Assembly: GCF_011694815.1 (NCBI RefSeq)
Contig: NZ_CP050177.1
Span: 992,001 to 1,056,000 of the forward strand
Length of the DNA: 64,000 nt
Direction of reading: 5' to 3'
Origin: Streptomyces liangshanensis
Lineage (GTDB): Bacteria; Actinomycetota; Actinomycetes; Streptomycetales; Streptomycetaceae
Shown in pieces: positions 17,593 to 26,673 of this stretch; within the stretch, counting starts at the first letter, position 1, and every line of letters begins with the position of its first letter. Under the pieces are notes generated by a model. It did no database searches, was not told the DNA's origin, and saw only the letters and a list, made by a program, of their open reading frames with translations. A program made the position numbers and the translations under genes.

Positions 17593-18657
17593 ATGTCCGC
17601 CGACGAGGAGCACGCCTTGCCCGAGTCGCTCGCAGGCGCCCGGCCCACCCTGGAAGCCGTCGCCGCCCGAGCCGGTGTCTCGCGGGCCACGGCCTCGCGG
17701 GTGGTCAACGGGGGCGCGGGCGTACGCCCGCCCCTCGTGGAGAAGGTGACCAGGGCCGTCGAGGAGCTGGGTTACGTACCGAACCACGCGGCGCGCACCC
17801 TGGTCACCCGGCGGACCGGCGCGGTCGCGGTGATCATCGCCGAGCCGGAGATCCGGATCTTCTCCGACCCCTTCTTCTCCCAGCAGATCCGCGGCATCAG
17901 CAAGGAACTGACCGCGCACGACACGCAGTTGGTGCTGCTCCTGCTGGAAGGTCCGGGCGACTACGACCGGATCGCGCGCTATCTGGCGGGCGGGCACGTG
18001 GACGGCGCGCTCGCCTTCTCGCTGCACACCGACGACCCGATCCCCGCGATCACCCGGCGCGCCGGGATCCCGGCGGTGTACGGCGGCCGGCCCAACTGGA
18101 GTGAGCCCGCCGAGCACCGGACCGTGCCGTACGTCGACGCCGACAACCGCGGGGGCGCGCGGGCCGCCGTGCGGTACCTGGAGGACCTGGGGCGGCGGCG
18201 GATCGCGCACATCGCGGGGCCGCGGGACCAGACGTCGGCCACCGACCGCCTCGACGGCTACCGGGACGTGCTGCCCGACGCCGATCCGGCGCTGATCGCC
18301 GAGGGCGCGTTCACGGCGGCGAGCGGGGAGCGGGCGATGGCGGAGCTGCTGGAGCGGTGCCCGGACCTGGACGCGGTGTTCGCGGCCAACGACCTGATGG
18401 CGTCGGGCGCGCTGCGGGTGCTCAAGGAGCGTGGGCGGGCGGTGCCCGGGGACGTGGCGCTGGTGGGTTTCGACGACATGGACGCGATCGCGGAGGGCAC
18501 GGACCCGCCGCTGACCACCGTCCGGCAGGACATCGAGGGCCAGGGCCGGCTGATGGCGCGGCTGCTGCTGCGCGGCCTGGACCACGAGCGGGCGGGGGCC
18601 CCGGCGCCGGATCCGGTGATCACCGCGACGACGCTGGTACGGCGGGCCTCGGCCTAG
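17593..18657 (+). CDS. LacI family regulator, probably of the adjacent GH81 glucanase
   Basis: 354 residues from the ATG. LacI headpiece (PTLEAVAARAGVSRATASRV, VVNGGAGVRPPLVEKVTRAV, hinge NHAARTLVTRR), then a periplasmic-binding-protein-like effector domain (AVIIAEPEIRIFSDPFFSQQ to AVFAANDLMASGALRVLKE and VALVGFDDM). A TTG at 17617 has a better ribosome site (GAGGAG at 17605-17610, 6-nt spacing) and may be the real start, trimming eight residues. A near-perfect GAGAGCGCTCTC operator precedes this gene and a perfect one precedes the convergent GH81 gene, so beta-1,3-gluco-oligosaccharide induction is inferred. Confidence 0.92.
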   Translation: MSADEEHALPESLAGARPTLEAVAARAGVSRATASRVVNGGAGVRPPLVEKVTRAVEELGYVPNHAARTLVTRRTGAVAVIIAEPEIRIFSDPFFSQQIRGISKELTAHDTQLVLLLLEGPGDYDRIARYLAGGHVDGALAFSLHTDDPIPAITRRAGIPAVYGGRPNWSEPAEHRTVPYVDADNRGGARAAVRYLEDLGRRRIAHIAGPRDQTSATDRLDGYRDVLPDADPALIAEGAFTAASGERAMAELLERCPDLDAVFAANDLMASGALRVLKERGRAVPGDVALVGFDDMDAIAEGTDPPLTTVRQDIEGQGRLMARLLLRGLDHERAGAPAPDPVITATTLVRRASA

Positions 18658-18699
18658 ACATCGGCCGGGACCCGCCGTCGGGGGGGGGTGAACTCCTGC

Positions 18700-20955
18700 C
18701 TACCTGCTGGCCGTCGAGCGGGCCGGGACCGTCAGGGTGGCCCCGTCCGAGAAGGTGACGGTCCTGGCCACCGACTCGAAGTTGTGCGCCGCGTAGGTCC
18801 GTACCCCGCCCTTCGAGAAGACGGCGGACGTCGGGATCGATCCGGTGACCGTGAGGTCCGGGGCGCCCACCGCGGCCAGGGTGTTGATCCAGTGGTACGT
18901 GTGCGCCCTGGACTCGCCCGCCTCGGGGCCGTACCCGGCGTTGCCCGCGTCCCACTTGGTCTTCGCGGTGGCGGGGGTGGAGAGCGCCTCGAACTCCCAG
19001 AGGATGTCGCGCCATTCGACGGCCGGGCCGCCGTTCTCCCGTTGCAGCTCGGCGAGGTTGCGGGTGATCGCGTCCTTCCTGCGGGCCAGGTGGAGCGAAC
19101 CGCCCGTCACCGGGAGGACGTTGATGCCGTGGATCTCCTCGGGGTTGGCGGTCCACCAGGTGGAGTACGCGCCGCCGCTGCCCCACACCATGCCGACGGT
19201 GTCGTGCCCGAAGGAGCCGGGGAAGACCTGCTGGTCGGCGTCGAACCAGTACTGGGCGATCGCCTCCGACTCGGTGGCGAGGAGGTAACTGCCCAGGTCA
19301 CGCAGCTCGTTGTTGCCGGTGGCCGAGCCCCACAGCACCAGCGCGGCGCTGAGGTTGGTGGACTCCGACGACGACTCCTGGTTGTTGCCCGCGGCGAAGC
19401 CCTGGTGGCCGGAGGCCCAGCTGTGGCCCGCGTACACGTCGAAGCCGCGCAGGAACGGGAAGTCGGCGTCCGTACGGCTCGGGTTGGCCGCGTCCCGTAC
19501 CAGCGCCCTGACCATGCCGCCCCAGGCCGGGTCGGCGGCCCACTGCTGGTCGTACTGCGCGACGATCGCCGCCGCGTACACGTAGTAGCTGTAGTGGAAG
19601 TGGTGGTCGTTGAGCTCGGTGTCGCTGCCGTACGACGCCGGGTAGCCGATCAGCGTCTTCCACGTCCGGTCGTACGAGAACTCGCTCGCGCCGCCGGCCG
19701 TGAACCACTCCTGGAGCCTGCCCTTGAGCAGCCCGAGGAGCTTGTCACGGGTGGCGGTCTCGCCGATCTGGTCGGCCATGGGGACCAGTTGGGCGAGCTT
19801 GCCGAGCGCCTTGCCCGTCCAGTACGTGTCCCGCGCGCCGGAGAACGGGTCGGCCGCGTTCGCCACCTCGTCCAGGTAGCCCTTGAGGCGGGCCCGGTCG
19901 ACGCCGGTCGAACGCGGCAGGGTGGGCAGCACCCCGGAGCCCTGCTGGCTCGTGGTGAACGAGGCGCCTTCCCTGACCTTCATCGTGCCGCGCGGCGAGA
20001 CGTAGGTGTACGGCGTCAGCGCGTCGGTGGTGTGCAGCCACTGGTGGCGGTAGAGGGCCTGGAGCGTGCCCGTCTCGGTGCCTTCCTGCGGCGCGGTGGT
20101 GAGGCTGTAGGTGGCCCTGACCGTGCCGCCCGTGTTGCTCCACGTCACCTTGGAGCCGGTGACGAAGCTGTACGCGTACTTCCGGTACGTGGCCAGGGCG
20201 TCGGTGGAGGGCAGGACGGCGACCGAGAAGTAGTCCTTGGTGCCGAGGCCGGCCGTGACGGTGGAACCGGAGACCGTCCAGTCGGCGCCGGTCGGCGCGA
20301 ACAGCGCGTAGTGGTGGCCCGCGACGGTGATGCCGAGGACGTTGCCCTGGTCGGCGAAGACGGCGGGGGCCGCGGCGGTGGTGATCCGGGCGTCGCCGCC
20401 GGTGCCCTTCGCGTATACGAACGGCAGGCCGTGGCCGATGGTGGCGCGCAGGGTGCGGGCGCCGTCGGACCAGTAGGGCGTGACCGTCCAGTCGGACCAG
20501 GCGTCGGCCTTGGTGTCGGCGGAGTTGAGCCCGGTCAGCCCGAGGGTGAGGTCGCGTTTGTGCGCGTACTCGTACTGCCGGCCGTCGCCGCTGACGGTCG
20601 GCGTGGTCGGGTACCCGACCTCCAGTCCGCCGGCCACCGCCTGGTACGTGAGCGGATGACCGTACATCGGGGTGGACCAGGGGTTGTCGGCGTAGCGCTG
20701 GAAGGCCAGCGAGGACCACCAGTCGTTGGTGGGCAGCGGCTTGTTCCGCGCGGCCGTGGTCACCTTGGGCGTGACCGGGGTCCCGGTGCCGGTGGTGGGA
20801 CCGGAGGTCCCCGCGGGGCGCGCGTCGGAGTAACTGCCGGATCCGACGGGGATGGTGGCCGCCGCCGCGGGCGTGGCCGCGGGGACCAGGCCGACGGCGG
20901 CGAGCGCGGTGACGACCACGAGCGCGGAGACGGGCCGGGCACGGGAGAAGGACAT
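18700..20955 (-). CDS. Secreted GH81 endo-beta-1,3-glucanase
   Basis: 751 residues. A Sec signal (RPVSALVVVTALAAVGLVPA, cleavage near AAA-TIP at about 36) is followed by the GH81 catalytic module: LPTNDWWSSLAFQ near the N-terminus, LNDHHFHYSYYVYAAA with the catalytic-site Asp, and AGNNQESSSESTNLSAALVLWG with the catalytic Glu residues. The enzyme hydrolyses beta-1,3-glucans such as laminarin, curdlan and fungal wall glucan. There is no carbohydrate-binding module. The ATG at 20955 has GAGGTG upstream with 7-nt spacing; a longer N-terminus would precede the signal. Promoter TTGACA-18-TACGTT and a perfect LacI operator lie upstream. Confidence 0.93.
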   Translation of the reverse strand: MSFSRARPVSALVVVTALAAVGLVPAATPAAAATIPVGSGSYSDARPAGTSGPTTGTGTPVTPKVTTAARNKPLPTNDWWSSLAFQRYADNPWSTPMYGHPLTYQAVAGGLEVGYPTTPTVSGDGRQYEYAHKRDLTLGLTGLNSADTKADAWSDWTVTPYWSDGARTLRATIGHGLPFVYAKGTGGDARITTAAAPAVFADQGNVLGITVAGHHYALFAPTGADWTVSGSTVTAGLGTKDYFSVAVLPSTDALATYRKYAYSFVTGSKVTWSNTGGTVRATYSLTTAPQEGTETGTLQALYRHQWLHTTDALTPYTYVSPRGTMKVREGASFTTSQQGSGVLPTLPRSTGVDRARLKGYLDEVANAADPFSGARDTYWTGKALGKLAQLVPMADQIGETATRDKLLGLLKGRLQEWFTAGGASEFSYDRTWKTLIGYPASYGSDTELNDHHFHYSYYVYAAAIVAQYDQQWAADPAWGGMVRALVRDAANPSRTDADFPFLRGFDVYAGHSWASGHQGFAAGNNQESSSESTNLSAALVLWGSATGNNELRDLGSYLLATESEAIAQYWFDADQQVFPGSFGHDTVGMVWGSGGAYSTWWTANPEEIHGINVLPVTGGSLHLARRKDAITRNLAELQRENGGPAVEWRDILWEFEALSTPATAKTKWDAGNAGYGPEAGESRAHTYHWINTLAAVGAPDLTVTGSIPTSAVFSKGGVRTYAAHNFESVARTVTFSDGATLTVPARSTASR

Positions 20956-20993
20956 GGGACGGCACCTCGAAGACGTGGGGGGAAGGGTCGTCG

Positions 20994-21005
20994 GAGAGCG
21001 CTCTC
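20994..21005. promoter_or_regulatory. LacI-type operator of the GH81 gene
   Basis: Perfect 12-bp palindrome GAGAGCGCTCTC, about 13 bp downstream of the predicted -10 on the minus strand, well placed to block early transcription. Confidence 0.8.
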
Positions 21006-21017
21006 TTGAGTACAAGG

Positions 21018-21047
21018 AACGTAAAACTCTGGAAACAGGAGTGTCAA
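21018..21047 (-). promoter_or_regulatory. Promoter of the GH81 gene
   Basis: On the minus strand, TTGACA (21047-21042), an 18-bp spacer, then TACGTT (21023-21018): a good housekeeping-sigma promoter. The local A+T-rich segment stands out from the surroundings. Confidence 0.7.
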
Positions 21048-21121
21048 TACAGCTGACGCACAAGGCCGTTGTGGTTCATGGACGCGCTGGGCCATGGACA
21101 TGCCCGCCCCGGCGACCGGGC

Positions 21122-21601
21122 TCAGGCATCGAGGTCGTACACCGTCACGGGTATCCCCTCCGCCACCAGGCGCGCCGTCACGAGCGGCTCGATCCTGGAC
21201 CACTTCCCGCCCGCCAGCCCGCAGCCGATGCGCGGCATGTGGACGGAGGCGCCCCGCTCCGCCGCGCGGGCGGCCACCGCCCCCAGGGCCGTGTCGACGG
21301 CTTCGTAGCGCACCGGCACCCCCTTGCTGCCCGTCCGCATCCCTCGCTGGCCGATCATGTTCGCCACCTCGACGTACGGCCCCACCGGGACGAACTGCAC
21401 CGCGCCCAGGCCGAAGTCGTTCCGGGCGCGGTCGCGGTGCCAGCGGCGGTACTCCCTCTCCGGCTCGGGCCAGCGGCGGGACACCGCGACGACGAAGCCC
21501 TTCCCCCAGCCGCCCAGGTCGTTGCAGACGTGCGCGATCAGCTTGAGGCCCTTGCCCTGGGGCGTGGTCGCGTCCCCTCGTACATACGTGATCCCCGACA
21601 T
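21122..21601 (-). CDS. Macro-domain protein
   Basis: 159 residues forming a single macro domain: ITYVRGDATTPQGKGLKLIA at the N-terminus, the ADP-ribose-binding-type loop HVCNDLGGWGKGFVVAVSRR, and VHMPRIGCGLAGGKW for the second phosphate loop. It belongs to the group related to phosphatase-like macrodomains that recognise ADP-ribose derivatives, including ADP-ribose-1''-phosphate and deacylation products. No partner ADP-ribosyltransferase is nearby. The ATG at 21601 has TACGGT 6 nt upstream on the minus strand, suggesting a leaderless mRNA. It lies downstream of the fadB-like gene but is 44 bp away and is probably transcribed from its own promoter. Confidence 0.85.
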   Translation of the reverse strand: MSGITYVRGDATTPQGKGLKLIAHVCNDLGGWGKGFVVAVSRRWPEPEREYRRWHRDRARNDFGLGAVQFVPVGPYVEVANMIGQRGMRTGSKGVPVRYEAVDTALGAVAARAAERGASVHMPRIGCGLAGGKWSRIEPLVTARLVAEGIPVTVYDLDA

Positions 21602-21607
21602 GTCACC

Positions 21608-21613
21608 ACCGTA
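21608..21613 (-). promoter_or_regulatory. -10 box for the macro-domain gene
   Basis: TACGGT on the minus strand, 6 nt before the ATG at 21601. Confidence 0.45.
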
Positions 21614-21645
21614 CGAGGCACCACTGACACCGCTGCCCGTCCGTG

Positions 21646-23859
21646 CTAGCCGTCCGTGAACGTCTCCCCGTTCGCCGCCTTGTCCACCAGCAGGGCGGGC
21701 GGGGTGAAGCGGTCGCCGTAGCGGTCCGCCAACTCCCGGGCCCTGGCGGCGAATCCGGCCGGGCCGCCCTCGTACCCGTTGATGTACTGGAGCACCCCGC
21801 CCGTCCAGGCCGGGAAGCCGATGCCCATGATCGAGCCGATGTTGGCGTCGGCCACGGACGTCAGGACGTTCTCCTCCAGGCAGCGGACGGCGTCCAGTGC
21901 CTCGGAGAACAGCATCCGCTCCTGGAGATCGGCGAACGGGATGTCGGAGGAGGGTGAGGTGCCGGCGGGCGGGGTGTCGGCGGGCGGGCGGGCGAAGTGC
22001 TCGCTCAGGCCCGGCCAGAGGCGGGTACGGGTGCCGTCCTCGGCGTACTCGTAGAAGCCGGCGCCTCCCCCGCGTCCCGTCCGGCCGAACTCGTCGACCA
22101 TCCGGTCGATCACCGCGTCCGCGGGATGGCCGGTCCACGTACCGCCCGCCTCCTCCACCGCGCGCCGCGACTCCTCGCGGATGCGGCGGGCCAGGGTCAG
22201 GGTCAGCTCGTCCATCAGGGAGAGCACCTTGGCCGGGTAGCCGGCCTGCGCGGCCGCCTGCTCGATCGACGCGGGCGCGATGCCCTCACCGACCAGGGCG
22301 ACACCCTCGTTGAGGAACTGACCGATCACCCGCGAGGTGAAGAAGCCCCGCGCGTCGTTGACGACGATGGGGGTCTTCTTGATCCGGCGGACCAGGTCGA
22401 ACGCCCGGGCCAGGGCCTCGTCGCTCGTCCGGCCGCCCCGGACGATCTCGACCAGGGGCATCTTGTCGACGGGCGAGAAGAAGTGCAGCCCGATGAAGTC
22501 GGCGGGGCGCGCGACGCCTTCGGCGAGGGCCGTGATGGGCAGCGTGGAGGTGTTGGAACAGAGCAGCGCGTCGGGCGCGACGATCTCCTGGACCTCTTGG
22601 AACACCTTGTGCTTGAGCGCCGAGTCCTCGAAGACCGCCTCGATCACCGTGTCGCAGTCCGCCAGGTCGGCGGGGTCGGCGGTCGGGGTGATGCGGGCGA
22701 GCACCCGGTCCCGCTCGGCCTCGGTCGTACGGCCCCGGGCGACCGCCTTCGCGAGGAGCTTCGCGGAGTGCGCCTTGCCGCGTTCCGCCGCGTCCGGGGT
22801 GACGTCCTTCAGCAGCACGTCGAGCCCGGCGCGGGCGCACGCGTACGCGATGCCCGCGCCCATCGCGCCGGCGCCGAGGACCGCGACCTTGCGGACCTCG
22901 CGCGGCGGGACCCCGCGCGGGCGGCTGCCGCCGGAGTTGACGGTCCTGAGGTCGAAGAAGAACGCCTGGATCATGTTTTTCGCGGTCTGGCCCGTGACCA
23001 GCTCGGTGAAGTAACGGGACTCCACGGTCTGCGCGGTCGCGAAGTCGACCTGCGAGCCCTCGACGGCCGCCGCGAGGATGTTGCGCGGGGCGGGGAAGGG
23101 GGCGCCGGCGAGCTGCTTGCTCAGACTGGCCGGGAACGCGGGGAGGTTGGCGGCGAACCGCGGGCTGGACGGGGTGCCGCCGGGGATGCGGTAGCCCTTC
23201 TCGTCCCACGGCTGGCGGGACTCGGGGTGGGCGTCGATGAACGCGCGCGCCCGGTCGAGCATCTCCTCGCGGGTGGCGGCGACCTCGTGGACGAGACCCT
23301 GGTCGAGGGCGGCGCGCGGGGTGTACTGCGTGCCCTGGAGAAGCACCTTGAGCAGGGCGTCCGCGACGCCCAGGAGCCGTACGGTACGGGTCACCCCGCC
23401 GCCGCCCGGGAGCAGTCCGAGCGTGACCTCGGGCAGGCCGATCCGGGAGCCCGGCGCGTCGAGCGCGATGCGGTGGTGGCAAGCGAGGGCGATCTCGTAA
23501 CCGCCGCCCAGGGCCGCGCCGTTGAGGGCGGCGACGACGGGTTTGCCGAGGGTCTCCAGGCGGCGCAGGGCGTCCTTCATGACCAGGCCGCCCTCGAAGA
23601 TCCGCCGGGCGTCGCCGGGGCCCGCCTTCATCATGTCCTTGAGGTCGCCGCCCGCGAAGAAGGTCTTCTTCGCGGAGGTGAGGATGAAACCGCGGACCTG
23701 GTCCTTCTCGGCCTCGGCGCGGTCGGCGGTCGCGACGAGGGAGCGGCGGAAGGCCTCGTTCATGGTGTTGGCGGACTGGCTCGGGTCGTCCAGGACGAGG
23801 GTGACCACACCGGTGTTGTCCTGCTCCCAGCGGATGGTGGGGGACGCGGACTCGTTCAT
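21646..23859 (-). CDS. fadB: Fatty-acid oxidation FadB-like bifunctional protein
   Basis: 737 residues. The N-terminal half is an enoyl-CoA hydratase (crotonase) with oxyanion-hole motifs KKTFFAGGDLKDM and ALNGAALGGGYEIALACHHR and the acidic SRIGLPEVTLGLLPGGGG. From about 330 it is an L-3-hydroxyacyl-CoA dehydrogenase: NAD site VAVLGAGAMGAGIAYACARA, then LCSNTSTLPITALAEG and FIGLHFFSPVDKMPLVEIV, and a C-terminal helical domain. It hydrates enoyl-CoA and oxidises the hydroxyacyl-CoA. The downstream thiolase is encoded 101 bp upstream on the same strand, completing the beta-oxidation module. The start at 23859 gives the family N-terminus (MNESASPTIRWEQDNTGVVT). Confidence 0.93.
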   Translation of the reverse strand: MNESASPTIRWEQDNTGVVTLVLDDPSQSANTMNEAFRRSLVATADRAEAEKDQVRGFILTSAKKTFFAGGDLKDMMKAGPGDARRIFEGGLVMKDALRRLETLGKPVVAALNGAALGGGYEIALACHHRIALDAPGSRIGLPEVTLGLLPGGGGVTRTVRLLGVADALLKVLLQGTQYTPRAALDQGLVHEVAATREEMLDRARAFIDAHPESRQPWDEKGYRIPGGTPSSPRFAANLPAFPASLSKQLAGAPFPAPRNILAAAVEGSQVDFATAQTVESRYFTELVTGQTAKNMIQAFFFDLRTVNSGGSRPRGVPPREVRKVAVLGAGAMGAGIAYACARAGLDVLLKDVTPDAAERGKAHSAKLLAKAVARGRTTEAERDRVLARITPTADPADLADCDTVIEAVFEDSALKHKVFQEVQEIVAPDALLCSNTSTLPITALAEGVARPADFIGLHFFSPVDKMPLVEIVRGGRTSDEALARAFDLVRRIKKTPIVVNDARGFFTSRVIGQFLNEGVALVGEGIAPASIEQAAAQAGYPAKVLSLMDELTLTLARRIREESRRAVEEAGGTWTGHPADAVIDRMVDEFGRTGRGGGAGFYEYAEDGTRTRLWPGLSEHFARPPADTPPAGTSPSSDIPFADLQERMLFSEALDAVRCLEENVLTSVADANIGSIMGIGFPAWTGGVLQYINGYEGGPAGFAARARELADRYGDRFTPPALLVDKAANGETFTDG

Positions 23860-23960
23860 GCTGCTGCTCCGTTGCTCCGTAGGGGTCTGGACGGGCCGGA
23901 CGGAAAGTAGGGGGCGGGGCGATGGGGACGCGGCGGGGCGGAGGGGGCGGGACCGCCGGG

Positions 23961-25175
23961 TCAGAGGCGTTCCAGCACGGTCGCCACGCCCATGCCGCCG
24001 CCGACGCAGAGGGTGACGAGGCCGTACCGCTTGTCCTGGCGTTCCAGTTCGTCGACGAGCGTGCCGACGAGCATCGCGCCGGTCGCGCCGAGGGGGTGGC
24101 CGAGGGCGATGGCTCCGCCGTTGACGTTGACCTTGTCGAGGGGGATGCCCATCTCCCCCACGAACCGCAGGACGACCGCCGCGAAGGCCTCGTTGATCTC
24201 GACGAGGTCGATGTCGTCGATGGTGAGCCCGGCCTTGGCGAGGGCCTTGCGGCTGGCGGGGGCGGGTCCGGTGAGCATGATGGTCGGCTCGGACCCGGAG
24301 ACGGCGGCGGAGACGATCCGGGCGCGGGGCGTGAGCCCGTACCGCTCCCCGATCTCCCGGGAGCCGATGGTGACGAGGGCGGCGCCGTCCACGATGCCGG
24401 AGGAGTTGCCCGCGTGGTGGACGTGGTCGATCGCCTCGACCCAGTGGTACTTCTGGAGGACGACGGCGTCGAAGCCGCCCGCCTCGCCGATCCCGGCGAA
24501 CGACGGCTTGAGCGCGGCCAGGGTGTCGGCGGTGGTGCCGGGGCGCAGGTGCTCGTCGTGGTCGAGGACGGTGAGTCCGTTGCGGTCGAGGACCGGTACG
24601 ACGGAGCGCCGGAAGCGGCCTTCCTTCCAGGCGGTGGCGGCTCGCTCCTGGGAGAGCGCGGCGAATTCGTCCACGTCGCGGCGGGTGAAGCCGCCGAGGG
24701 TGGCGATCAGGTCCGCGCCGATGCCCTGCGGGGCGAAGCCGGTGGCCAGGTTGGTCATCGGGTCCATGGCCCACGCGCCGCCGTCGGAGCCCATCGGGAC
24801 GCGGGACATGGACTCGACGCCGCCGGCGAGGACCAGGTTCTCCCAGCCGGAACGGACCTTGGCGGCGGCGAGGTTGACGGCTTCGAGACCGGAGGCGCAG
24901 AAGCGGTTCTCCTGTACGCCCGCGACGGTGTCGGGGAGTCCGGCGGCGACGGCGGCGATGCGGGCGATGTCGGAGCCCTGGTCGCCGAGCGGGCTCACGA
25001 CGCCGAGCACGATGTCGTCGATCGCGGCGGGGTCGAGGCCGGGGAAGCGGGCGCGCGTCTCGTGGATGAGCCCGACGACGAGGTCGATCGGCTTGGTCCC
25101 GTGCAGGGCGCCGTTGGCCTTGCCGCGGCCGCGCGGGGTGCGGATCGCGTCGTACACATACGCTTCGGTACTCAC
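23961..25175 (-). CDS. fadA: Acetyl-CoA acyltransferase (thiolase)
   Basis: 404 residues. The acyl-carrying nucleophile is Cys93 in [15 protein letters not shown]-terminal catalytic motifs are [16 protein letters not shown] (His) and [11 protein letters not shown] (second Cys), with [11 protein letters not shown] between. It carries out the thiolytic step of beta-oxidation, cleaving 3-ketoacyl-CoA. The start is a GTG at 25175 (read as [18 protein letters not shown]), the conserved beginning of the family. It lies between the CoA racemase and the FadB-like gene on the same strand with gaps of 94 and 101 bp, so one operon is likely. Confidence 0.93.
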   Translation of the reverse strand: MSTEAYVYDAIRTPRGRGKANGALHGTKPIDLVVGLIHETRARFPGLDPAAIDDIVLGVVSPLGDQGSDIARIAAVAAGLPDTVAGVQENRFCASGLEAVNLAAAKVRSGWENLVLAGGVESMSRVPMGSDGGAWAMDPMTNLATGFAPQGIGADLIATLGGFTRRDVDEFAALSQERAATAWKEGRFRRSVVPVLDRNGLTVLDHDEHLRPGTTADTLAALKPSFAGIGEAGGFDAVVLQKYHWVEAIDHVHHAGNSSGIVDGAALVTIGSREIGERYGLTPRARIVSAAVSGSEPTIMLTGPAPASRKALAKAGLTIDDIDLVEINEAFAAVVLRFVGEMGIPLDKVNVNGGAIALGHPLGATGAMLVGTLVDELERQDKRYGLVTLCVGGGMGVATVLERL

Positions 25176-25269
25176 GGCAACTGCCTTTCCGTGGACGGTC
25201 ACTGGGGCGGGGCGGGCGGGGTTGCGGGGTTGCGGACCGCGGGGGTGCCTGCGGGGCGCGGCGGGCCGT

Positions 25270-26421
25270 TCAGCGGGTGGGCAGGTCCCAGTCGCGTGCC
25301 ACCTCGGCGGTGTCGGCGCCGGGCAGCGCGGGCCCCGTGCGGACCGATCCCGGTGTGGCGGAGAAGCGGGGCGCGGGCGCGGGCTGGACGACACCCGCGT
25401 GCTCGGTGAAGGTGCCGCGTACCGCGAGGTGCGGATGCGCGGGGGCCTCACGCAGGGTCAGTACGGGTGTGACACACGCGTCCGTCCCCTCGAAGACCCG
25501 GGTCCACTCGGCGCGGGTCCGCTCCTTGAAGCGGGCGGCGACGGCGGCGCGCAGCTCGTCCCAGCGTCCGAAGTCCTTGCGGGCCGGGACGTCGTCCTCG
25601 ATGCCGAGCAGCTCGATGAACCGGTCGTAGAAGCGGGTCTCCAGGGCGCCGACCGCCATGTACGCGCCGTCGGCGGTCTCGTACGACCCGTAGAAGGGGG
25701 CGGCGCCGTCCAGCAGGTTGGCTCCGCGCCGGTCCTGCCAGCCGCCGGCGGACATCATGGCGTGGATCATGGTGGTGAGGTGGGCGGTGCCGTCGACCAC
25801 GGCCGCGTCGACCACCTGGCCCGTACCGTCCGGCGTCCTGGCGTGCTGGAGGGCGGCGAGCAGCCCGATGACGAGGTAGAGGGCGCCGCCCGCGTAGTCG
25901 CCGAGGAGGTTGGCGGGCAGGGCGGGCGGCTCGTCGGCCTCGCCGATCATGGAGAGGGCGCCGGAGAGGGCGATGTAGTCGATGTCGTGCCCGGCGCTCT
26001 GGGCGAGCGGGCCGTCCTGGCCCCAGCCGGTCATCCGGCCGTACACCAGGCGGGGGTTGCGGGCGAGGCACTCCTCGGGGCCGATGCCGAGGCGCTCGGC
26101 GACGCCGGGCCTGTTGCCCTCGATCAGGAGGTCGGCCCGTTCGACGAGGTCGAGGACGCGGGCGGCGCCGTCGGGGGTCTTGAGGTCGATGAGGACGGAG
26201 CGCTTGTTGCGGTTGGTGAGGTCGGCGGCGGGGTCGATGCCGAGGCCGGTGCCGCCGGGACGGTCGACCCGTACGACATCGGCGCCGAGGTCGGCGAGCG
26301 TCATGGCGGCGAACGGTCCGGGACCGATGCCGGCCAGCTCGACCACGCGTACCCCGGCCAGCGGACCGATCCCGGGCGCGGCCCTGTGGACGCTGTGATC
26401 CCTGTGGTCCGTGCGGTCCAT
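25270..26421 (-). CDS. CoA transferase family III, alpha-methylacyl-CoA racemase-like
   Basis: 383 residues of the CaiB/BaiF family. The N-terminus [20 protein letters not shown] and [12 protein letters not shown] is that of alpha-methylacyl-CoA racemases. The racemase acid/base pair can be placed at His145 ([13 protein letters not shown]) and Asp175 ([16 protein letters not shown]). Such enzymes epimerise 2-methylacyl-CoA thioesters so that branched chains can enter beta-oxidation, which fits the downstream thiolase and FadB genes. The start at 26421 precedes a His/Asp-rich leader of about 18 residues before the conserved region; no later start has a better ribosome site. It is the first gene of the putative operon. 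Confidence 0.88.
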   Translation of the reverse strand: MDRTDHRDHSVHRAAPGIGPLAGVRVVELAGIGPGPFAAMTLADLGADVVRVDRPGGTGLGIDPAADLTNRNKRSVLIDLKTPDGAARVLDLVERADLLIEGNRPGVAERLGIGPEECLARNPRLVYGRMTGWGQDGPLAQSAGHDIDYIALSGALSMIGEADEPPALPANLLGDYAGGALYLVIGLLAALQHARTPDGTGQVVDAAVVDGTAHLTTMIHAMMSAGGWQDRRGANLLDGAAPFYGSYETADGAYMAVGALETRFYDRFIELLGIEDDVPARKDFGRWDELRAAVAARFKERTRAEWTRVFEGTDACVTPVLTLREAPAHPHLAVRGTFTEHAGVVQPAPAPRFSATPGSVRTGPALPGADTAEVARDWDLPTR

Positions 26422-26506
26422 GTGGCTCTCCTCAGCACTGGGGCACAGCCGCTGGAACAGCCGTGATGGTAGGAACGGGTCTCGCGACGCCCGAGCCTCC
26501 CGGCCC

Positions 26507-26534
26507 GAGCAAGCGCTTAGCCTTCCCGATAGTA
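26507..26534 (-). promoter_or_regulatory. Candidate promoter and TetR-type operator of the beta-oxidation operon
   Basis: On the minus strand TACTAT (26534-26529) precedes CTAAGCGCTTGCTC (26520-26507). AAGCGCTT is an 8-bp palindrome, and the GAGCAAGC half resembles TetR-type sites often seen before actinobacterial acyl-CoA genes. The remaining 26422-26673 stretch shows no gene. Confidence 0.45.
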
Positions 26535-26673
26535 CGAGGGGTACGCCACCGATCCGGCCCCCGCCTCCCGGTCGGCGCGGTTCCAGCCATGATCCACCGC
26601 CGGGAAGCGCCCCCGACACGCCGTCAGCAGTCCTGCCGCGCGCCGAACGATTCCGCGGGGACGCGCCCGGCGC

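Noticed and set aside
21646..24774. Single 1042-residue fusion of thiolase and FadB-like protein
   Set aside because: The N-terminal part is out of frame with the real thiolase and reads as Arg/Pro-rich shadow; FadB starts at 23859.
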